Below are positions 1 to 5,057 of a stretch of 5,057 nt of DNA, one piece after another (position 1 is the first letter of the stretch; each line of letters starts with the position of its first letter). The translations under genes and the position numbers were made by a program. The notes under the pieces were generated by a model that saw nothing but the letters and a program-made list of their open reading frames with translations, ran no database searches and had not been told where the DNA came from. Origin of the DNA: Propionibacteriaceae bacterium (GTDB taxonomy: Bacteria; Actinomycetota; Actinomycetes; Propionibacteriales; Propionibacteriaceae); assembly GCA_020438595.1 (NCBI GenBank), contig JAGQUI010000128.1, positions 2,496 to 7,552 of the forward strand, given 5' to 3'.

Positions 1-1
1 G

Positions 2-739
2 GGCGTCCCGGTGCCGAACTTCTGGCACGCACCCACCTCGAACGAGCGCGGCTGGGGCGCCCCGTTCGAGGACGCCCAGTGGCTGCCGGCCAGCCGGTAC
101 GCGAAGGCCCGTCCCGACGGCCCCGCGGTCGCGGTGCGCGGCGGTGCGGTCGAGGTGCGCTACACCTACGACCTGCCCACCGTCCCGGCGAGCGAGTGCG
201 ACGTCACCTACCGGGTGGCCGGCGACGGGCACATCGACGTGACGGTGGCGCTGCGCCCGGGCGACGGGCTGGGCGACCCGCCCGAGTTCGGCATGCTGTT
301 CACCGCCGACGCCGACCTGCACCGGCTGCGCTGGTACGGCGAGGGCCCGCACGAGAGCGCCGTCGACCGGCGCCGCAGTGCCCGGGTCGGCGTGTGGAGC
401 GGTGAGGTGGCCGACCAGCTCACGCCGTACGTGCGCCCGCAGGAGGCCGGCGGGCACACCGGCGTCCGCTGGGCCGAGGTGTGCGACGACTCCGGCGCGG
501 GCCTGCGGTTCGACAGTCCGGACGGCATGGAGTTCTCGGCGCTGCCGTGGACGCCGTTCGAGATCGAGAACGCGCTGCACCCGCACGAGCTGCCGCCGAT
601 CCACCGCACGGTGCTGCGTCCGGTGTGGAAGCGCCGCGGCGTCGGCGGCGACGACGCCTGGGGCGCCCGCACCCACCCGGAGTACCTGCTGCCCACCGGC
701 GAGCTGGAGTTCCGGTTCGGCTTCCGGGGCGTCGGCTAG
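2..739 (+). CDS. lacZ: Beta-galactosidase (GH2, LacZ type), C-terminal part; 5' end outside window
   Basis: This is the C-terminal 245 residues of a large cytoplasmic beta-galactosidase, which hydrolyses terminal beta-galactosides such as lactose. The reading frame is open from base 2, so the true start lies upstream; the GTG at base 11 is internal. The piece is the C-terminal beta-sandwich (Bgal small-chain domain). Numbering from base 2, it shows FWHAPTSNERG (residues 7-17), LRWYGEGPHES (109-119), TPYVRPQE (141-148) and GGDDAWG (215-221). The last matches the E. coli LacZ segment GGDDSW, whose Trp999 lines the substrate site; the equivalent here is W220. The catalytic glutamates belong to the TIM barrel and are not in the window. 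The FWRAPTDND motif usual in the family reads FWHAPTSNE here, a mild departure. The gene ends 18 bp before the stop of the convergent gene. The family call is firm; substrate preference cannot be judged. Confidence 0.93.
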   Translation, partial: GVPVPNFWHAPTSNERGWGAPFEDAQWLPASRYAKARPDGPAVAVRGGAVEVRYTYDLPTVPASECDVTYRVAGDGHIDVTVALRPGDGLGDPPEFGMLFTADADLHRLRWYGEGPHESAVDRRRSARVGVWSGEVADQLTPYVRPQEAGGHTGVRWAEVCDDSGAGLRFDSPDGMEFSALPWTPFEIENALHPHELPPIHRTVLRPVWKRRGVGGDDAWGARTHPEYLLPTGELEFRFGFRGVG

Positions 740-757
740 CCGTACTGCCGGCCCGGC

Positions 758-2449
758 TCAGGCCAGGCAACTCTCGGGCAACGCGAACCACCTGAGGTGG
801 TCGAAGTCGTCCGAGAGCCGGCCCGGCGTGGTCGGCGCGGGTGCCGCCGCGGCGAGGATCTCCCTCGCCTCGGCCAGGTAGCCGGCCAGCGCCCCGACCG
901 GCGCGGTGGTGTCGTGGCGCGGGTAGCTCATCCGTCCCTCGGCGTCGTAGTGCACGTCGGCGAGCCGCAGCGGCGGCTCCACCGGGCCCCGCCGGTGGTG
1001 CCACAGGCCGGCCACCGGGTCGAACCGGTAGTCCCGGAGCAGCTTCCAGCCGTCCCTGGCCACCAGCCGCACGGCCTCGATGATGTAGTCGGTCACCTCG
1101 GGAGCCACGAAGTAGTTGAAGTTCACCCGCACCCAGCCGGGCTTGATGCCCTCGTTGCCCGAGGCGATCAGCCGCTCGAACGCGTGCGAGGTGTCCAGGT
1201 CGATCCCGAGCAGGCGGTGACCGTAGGGCCCGGCGCAGGAGCACCCGCCGCGGGTCTGGATGCCGAACAGGTCGTTGAGCAGCGCCACCACGAAGTTGTG
1301 GTGCAGGTACTGCCCGGACGGGTCGCGCACGACGAACGACACGATCGAGAGCCGTTCGGCGGTCAGGTTGCCCAGGATCTCCAGGCCCGGCTCGTCCCGC
1401 CACGCGGTCACCGCGCGATCGAGCAGGGCGTCCTCGTGGGTCTTGATCACGTCGGCGCCCACGGCGTCCTTGAGTTGGAAGACCAGACCGGCACGGATCG
1501 ATTCGATGATGGCGGGGGTGCCGCCCTCCTCCCGGTGCGTGGGGTCGGGCAGGTACTGGTGTTCGGACGGGTTGACGTACATCACCGTGCCGCCACCCGG
1601 CATGTCCGGCACCCGGTTGCTGAGCAGTTCGCGCCGTGCGACCAGCAGCCCCGGGGTCCCCGGACCGCCGATGAACTTGTGCGGGCTGATGAACACCGCG
1701 TCCAGGTAGGAGTCCGGACGGCCCTCGGTGGCCCGGACGTCGATCGGGACGTACGGGGCGCACGCGGCGAAGTCCCAGAAGCTCAACGCGCCGTGGGCGT
1801 GCAGGAGCGATGCGATCCCCCGGATGTCGGACCTGATCCCGGTGACGTTCGATGCGGCGGAGAACGACCCGATCTTGAGCGGGCGGTCGCTGAACCGGTC
1901 GAGGGCGGACGCCAGCGCGGCCTGGTCGATGTGGCCGTCGGCGTCCTCGGGAATGGTGACCACGTCGGCCACCGACTCCCGCCACGGCAACTCGTTGGAG
2001 TGGTGCTCGAACGGCCCGATGAACACCACCGGGCGCTCGTCGGCGGGGATCTGCGCGGAGAAGTGGTAGCGATCCTCCAGCGCCGAGGGGATCCTCAGGC
2101 CGAGGATTCCCACCATCTTGGCGATCGCGGCCGTCGAGCCCGAACCGGTGAAGATCACCGCCGTGTCCTCGTCGCCGCCGACGGAGGCGGCGATGATCCG
2201 GCGCGCGTCCTCACGCAGACGGGTCGTCTGCAGGCCGGTGCCCGAGGCCTCGGTGTGGGTGTTGGCGTAGCGGGGGAGGACCTCGTCCCGGATGAAGTCC
2301 TCGAGGAAGGTGAGGCTGCGACCCGATGCGGTGTAGTCGGCGTAGGTCACCCGTCGCGGTCCGTAGGGCCCGGGCATCACCTGGTCATCGCCCACCACCG
2401 AGTCGCGGATGCGCTCGAGCAAGGCCGCCGAAGGGTCAAGAGTGCTCAT
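758..2449 (-). CDS. Class-V aminotransferase-fold PLP enzyme (cysteine-desulfurase-like), 563 aa
   Basis: A complete cytoplasmic PLP-dependent enzyme of fold type I, class V, the group holding cysteine desulfurases, selenocysteine lyases and MoCo-sulfurase N-domains. Visible landmarks are YADYTASG (36-43), the phosphate-loop region TGSGSTAAI (101-109), EHHSNELPW (148-156; a His stacks on PLP in SufS), SAASNVTG (197-204), WDFAAC with D226 expected to contact the pyridine nitrogen, SPHKF with the Schiff-base lysine K258, and REEGGTPA (306-313). A loop TRGGCSCAGPYGHR (399-412) places C403 and C405 where SufS-type enzymes carry the persulfide cysteine. At 563 residues it is about 150 longer than SufS or IscS. 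The excess is mainly a C-terminal extension (from about 465) with no motif I recognise. The ATG at 2447-2449 begins the conserved protein; longer upstream readings lose the coding character. No Fe-S, thiolation or transport gene lies beside it, so desulfurase activity is inference; another C-S or epimerase-type reaction is possible. Confidence 0.9.
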   Translation of the reverse strand: MSTLDPSAALLERIRDSVVGDDQVMPGPYGPRRVTYADYTASGRSLTFLEDFIRDEVLPRYANTHTEASGTGLQTTRLREDARRIIAASVGGDEDTAVIFTGSGSTAAIAKMVGILGLRIPSALEDRYHFSAQIPADERPVVFIGPFEHHSNELPWRESVADVVTIPEDADGHIDQAALASALDRFSDRPLKIGSFSAASNVTGIRSDIRGIASLLHAHGALSFWDFAACAPYVPIDVRATEGRPDSYLDAVFISPHKFIGGPGTPGLLVARRELLSNRVPDMPGGGTVMYVNPSEHQYLPDPTHREEGGTPAIIESIRAGLVFQLKDAVGADVIKTHEDALLDRAVTAWRDEPGLEILGNLTAERLSIVSFVVRDPSGQYLHHNFVVALLNDLFGIQTRGGCSCAGPYGHRLLGIDLDTSHAFERLIASGNEGIKPGWVRVNFNYFVAPEVTDYIIEAVRLVARDGWKLLRDYRFDPVAGLWHHRRGPVEPPLRLADVHYDAEGRMSYPRHDTTAPVGALAGYLAEAREILAAAAPAPTTPGRLSDDFDHLRWFALPESCLA

Positions 2450-2456
2450 GGGCACC

Positions 2457-2462
2457 ACCCTA
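2457..2462 (-). promoter_or_regulatory. Candidate -10 hexamer TAGGGT for the minus-strand PLP enzyme gene
   Basis: On the minus strand the hexamer TAGGGT ends seven bases before the ATG of the PLP enzyme gene. It fits the actinobacterial TAnnnT -10 pattern, and the spacing would start transcription at or next to the ATG, giving a leaderless mRNA. The alternative is that AGGGTGG in the same bases is a Shine-Dalgarno sequence on a longer transcript. No convincing -35 box is seen, so this is tentative. Confidence 0.35.
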
Positions 2463-2515
2463 GGCAGTCGGCGTAGGAGCGGCCGAATCCGGGTCGCGCG
2501 GGAACGGGAGGTGGC

Positions 2516-2545
2516 CGCCCGTCGGCTCCGCGAACGGAGTGGGCG
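2516..2545. promoter_or_regulatory. Interrupted inverted repeat in the divergent intergenic region
   Basis: An outer 5-bp stem (CGCCC 2516-2520 with GGGCG 2541-2545) encloses an inner 5-bp stem (CTCCG 2526-2530 with CGGAG 2535-2539) and a CGAA loop. It lies between the PLP enzyme gene and the membrane protein gene, which point away from each other. An operator or an RNA fold are both possible; at this GC content a chance palindrome cannot be excluded. The rest of 2450-2605 shows no gene. Confidence 0.3.
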
Positions 2546-2601
2546 CCGCTCGCCGAGAGCCAGTCCTGACCCCCCGCATGGCGCGCTCCCGGTGCGGGCA
2601 C

Positions 2602-2607
2602 GACAAT
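2602..2607 (+). promoter_or_regulatory. Candidate -10 hexamer GACAAT upstream of GTG 2615
   Basis: GACAAT matches four of six bases of TATAAT and is followed by seven bases and then GTG at 2615, in the frame of the membrane protein gene. This is the spacing of leaderless actinobacterial promoters. If correct, the protein starts at GTG 2615, because ATG 2606 overlaps the hexamer. No clear -35 box is visible. Confidence 0.35.
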
Positions 2608-3179
2608 GGGACGGGTGACCTCCCGGGACGATCCGAACCTGCTCGATCGGCTCAGCATCAGCGCGCTGCCGGCTGACGCCGCGCTGAGGCCCGGCGTTCG
2701 CGATGCCACCGCCGTGCTCGTCCTGCGGGTGCTCCGCCGGAGTTTCGTGGTCGTGCTCGCTCTCGGCCTGATCGCCGCGGGGCGGCGCATCCCGGCCGGA
2801 GTCGGCGCTCTCGAGTCCCCTGGAGTGGTGGAACGCGCTGCGCACTCCACTGGCCGGGCTCGCGCTGGCGCTGATCCTGCGGGCCGCCGTCGGTGTGGCG
2901 GCGCTGCTGCTGGCGCTGGCGCGCGTCCCGAAGGTCGGCGGCGGCCGGAGCGGTCAGCGGCTGCGTGCCGCGCTGCACGCGTGGTCGGATCGGCTCCATG
3001 TCGCCAGAGCCTTCCGGTCGCTGCGCTGGACGTGGGCCGTCAGGGCGGTCGCGATGGGCCGGCTCGGACGTCGTGGCCGTCGGCTCGCCCTCGCCGAACC
3101 CGTGCTGCAGGCCGCCGGAGTCGTGCTGATGGTCGTCTGGTTCGGCCTGCTCTACGCCAACGTCACCGCGGCGGGCTAG
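2606..3179 (+). pseudogene. Small three-helix membrane protein gene, interrupted by a one-base frameshift
   Basis: I do not recognise the family. From ATG 2606 (or GTG 2615) the frame reads NLLDRLSISALPADAALRPG and then a hydrophobic stretch RRSFVVVLALGLIAAG. Past about 2785 that frame turns into Arg/Gly/Ala-rich shadow sequence. One frame over, good coding sequence runs from about 2772 to the TAG at 3177-3179, with SPLEWWNALRTPLAG, a long hydrophobic segment and a final helix VLQAAGVVLMVVWFGLLYAN. Dropping one G from GGGG 2779-2782 joins the halves into 190 residues with helices near 45-60, 81-107 and 165-185, and a basic loop (RLGRRGRRL) between the last two. The second half alone could start only at GTG 2895, inside the second helix, so it is unlikely to be a separate gene. 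It may be a true pseudogene, a homopolymer sequencing error or, least likely, programmed +1 frameshifting. Confidence 0.62.
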
Positions 3180-3185
3180 GCGTGT

Positions 3186-3207
3186 CGAATCGGGGCCGCC
3201 CCGTTCG
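3186..3207 (+). terminator. GC-rich hairpin after the membrane protein gene
   Basis: Beginning six bases after the TAG, CGAA (3186-3189) plus CGGGG (3191-3195) pair with CCCCG (3199-3203) plus TTCG (3204-3207), leaving one bulged T at 3190 and a three-base CCG loop. A nine-pair stem just behind a stop codon suggests a terminator of the U-tract-poor kind common in actinomycetes. It would separate the membrane protein gene from the DGPF gene. No T-run follows, so function is inferred. Confidence 0.45.
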
Positions 3208-3261
3208 TCGGACGGATGGAGGCCGTCATCGGGACTGGCCAATGGCAAGGGGAGGACGAGG

Positions 3262-3585
3262 ATGCAGGTTCTGGTTTCGGTGATCGCCGACTCGACCGAG
3301 CTGGCGGACGCCGACGAGATGGCCGCCATCGACGCGTTCAACGAACGATTGCAGGCGGAGGGGCACTGGGTGTTCGCGGGCGGTCTCGCCGGGCCCGACC
3401 GGGCCACCACCATCGACAACCGTGCCCACGCAGGCATCGTCACCGACGGCCCCTTCACCGAGTCGAAGGAGTTCGTCGCCGGCTTCTGGATCATCGAGGC
3501 CACGGACCTCGACCAGGCGCTCGCGCTCGCGACGGAGGGGTCGAAGGCCTGCAACCGCAAGGTGGAGGTGCGCCCCTTCCTGTAG
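3262..3585 (+). CDS. YCII/DGPF-domain protein, 107 aa
   Basis: A complete small soluble protein of the YCII-related (DGPF) family, with a dimeric alpha-beta barrel fold. The family's biochemical role is mostly unknown. The diagnostic segment DGPFTESKE is at residues 62-70, followed by GFWIIEATDLDQALALA (74-90) and the closing VEVRPFL typical of the family. The N-terminal half (MAAIDAFNERLQAEGHWVFAGGL, about 20-42) also matches the usual pattern, and the length is normal for a single domain. The start is well supported: AAGGGGAGG at 3247-3255 lies six bases before the ATG. Such genes are often next to an ECF sigma factor gene, but none is present here. Upstream are a hairpin and the broken membrane protein gene; three bases after the stop a repeat array begins. 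Regulation is not evident. Family confidence is high; function is open. Confidence 0.93.
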   Translation: MQVLVSVIADSTELADADEMAAIDAFNERLQAEGHWVFAGGLAGPDRATTIDNRAHAGIVTDGPFTESKEFVAGFWIIEATDLDQALALATEGSKACNRKVEVRPFL

Positions 3586-3587
3586 GT

Positions 3588-3802
3588 GAACCGGACCAGG
3601 GACGGTTCTCGCGAACCGGAACGGGGACACACCCCGCGAACCGGATTGGGGACGGATCTTGCGAGCGGGATCGGGGACGGTTCCTTTCCGGTTCACCTGT
3701 TGTTCCTTGTCGGAGGCTTGAACCGGAAAGGAACCGTCCCCGTGAACCGGAACGGGGACGGACCCTGGGAACCGGAAAGGAACCGTCCCCTTCCCGTTCC
3801 GG
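3588..3802. repeat. GAACCGGA / GGGGACGG repeat array in direct and inverted orientation
   Basis: Starting three bases after the DGPF gene stop, four units follow at an exact 25-bp period: 3588-3612, 3613-3637, 3638-3662 and 3663-3687. Each has a GAACCGGA-like head and an AGGGACGG/GGGGACGG-like middle, with varying tails. Next come a 24-base unit 3720-3743, a 25-base unit 3744-3768 and a 25-base unit 3769-3793. The first 22 bases of units 3720 and 3769 are identical, and both carry CCGTCCCC, the reverse complement of the GGGGACGG found in the other units. A partial inverted core CCCGTTCCGG lies at 3793-3802. No convincing gene is present in 3586-3825, although reading frames cross it on both strands. 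The composition and palindromic layout resemble REP-like dispersed elements mobilised by RAYT (Y1) transposases; that relation is inference and no transposase is in the window. Confidence 0.88.
3672..3742. repeat. Perfect 24-bp inverted repeat inside the array
   Basis: Bases 3672-3695 are the exact reverse complement of 3719-3742, separated by a 23-base loop (3696-3718) whose ends can add CCT/AGG pairs. A transcript in either direction would form a very stable hairpin. It could end or protect the upstream DGPF transcript, but it has no U-tract, so intrinsic termination is not assured. The right arm takes part in a competing stem: 3734-3743 pairs perfectly with 3752-3761 over an eight-base loop, so both hairpins cannot form at once. 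The arms are unlike the flanking coding DNA, which supports a mobile or dispersed origin. Confidence 0.85.
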
Positions 3803-3813
3803 GGATGGGGTGG

Positions 3814-3819
3814 CAGGAT
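3814..3819 (+). promoter_or_regulatory. CAGGAT before the UvrA-like gene: -10 hexamer or Shine-Dalgarno site
   Basis: CAGGAT ends six bases before ATG 3826, fitting a TAnnnT-like -10 element of a leaderless transcript. The AGGA inside it (3815-3818) also sits seven bases before the ATG, a normal Shine-Dalgarno distance. Either reading favours ATG 3826 over the in-frame ATG at 3805. If it is a promoter, its -35 region would fall at the edge of the repeat array, near 3790-3796. Confidence 0.35.
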
Positions 3820-3825
3820 CGGCCG

Positions 3826-5057
<1,232 letters not shown>

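Noticed and set aside
747..757. GCCGGCCCGGC palindrome between the convergent lacZ and PLP enzyme genes as a bidirectional terminator
   Set aside because: Only one base separates the arms, so no good hairpin loop forms, and there is no T-run; chance is likely at this GC content.
797..2476. 559-codon + strand frame opposite the PLP enzyme gene
   Set aside because: The opposite strand encodes a protein with clear PLP motifs; this frame has no recognisable domain and arises from third-position GC bias.
2450..2845. N-terminal extension of the PLP enzyme up to ATG 2845
   Set aside because: The added 132 residues are low-complexity Arg/Ser/Pro-rich and overlap the membrane protein gene; ATG 2449 has a plausible promoter or ribosome site and starts the family-like region.
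3588..3793. CRISPR array
   Set aside because: The regular 25-bp period has no conserved-repeat plus unique-spacer structure, the units are imperfect and occur in both orientations, and no cas gene is visible.
3805..3807. Earlier in-frame ATG for the UvrA-like gene
   Set aside because: It adds only seven residues (MGWQDRP) outside the conserved region, and the AGGA site is correctly spaced for ATG 3826.

Overview
The base composition (very high GC, strong G/C preference at third codon positions, GTG starts, start codons shortly downstream of TAnnnT-like hexamers) points to a high-GC actinomycete. I cannot name the genus. The window is ordinary chromosomal housekeeping and accessory sequence with one unusual non-coding block. 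No CRISPR array, tRNA, rRNA or transposase gene is visible.

Layout from left to right. (1) The last 245 codons of a glycoside hydrolase family 2 beta-galactosidase (LacZ type) run off the left edge on the + strand. (2) Converging on it with an 18-bp gap is a complete minus-strand gene for a 563-residue class-V, PLP-dependent aminotransferase-fold enzyme (cysteine-desulfurase-like). (3) A 156-bp divergent intergenic region carries a compact hairpin and -10-like hexamers facing both ways. (4) A + strand gene for a small three-helix membrane protein reads well only if the frame changes near a GGGG run at 2779-2782. As written it is broken by a one-base shift, so it is either a real pseudogene or a sequence error. 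A hairpin follows its stop. (5) A complete 107-residue YCII/DGPF-domain protein with a strong Shine-Dalgarno sequence. (6) About 215 bp of GAACCGGA / GGGGACGG repeats: four exact 25-bp-period units, then a 24-bp perfect inverted repeat, then further units in both orientations. (7) The first 410 codons of a UvrA-like ABC ATPase that lacks the UvrB-binding insertion. This gene runs off the right edge.

No pathway ties these genes together. Strand changes, separate promoters and hairpins suggest mostly single-gene transcription units. The feature most worth following up is the repeat array between the DGPF gene and the UvrA-like gene. It can fold into alternative, mutually exclusive hairpins and resembles a dispersed genomic repeat family. 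Second is the frame break in the membrane protein gene. I see no strong evidence for a wholly new biological system here.
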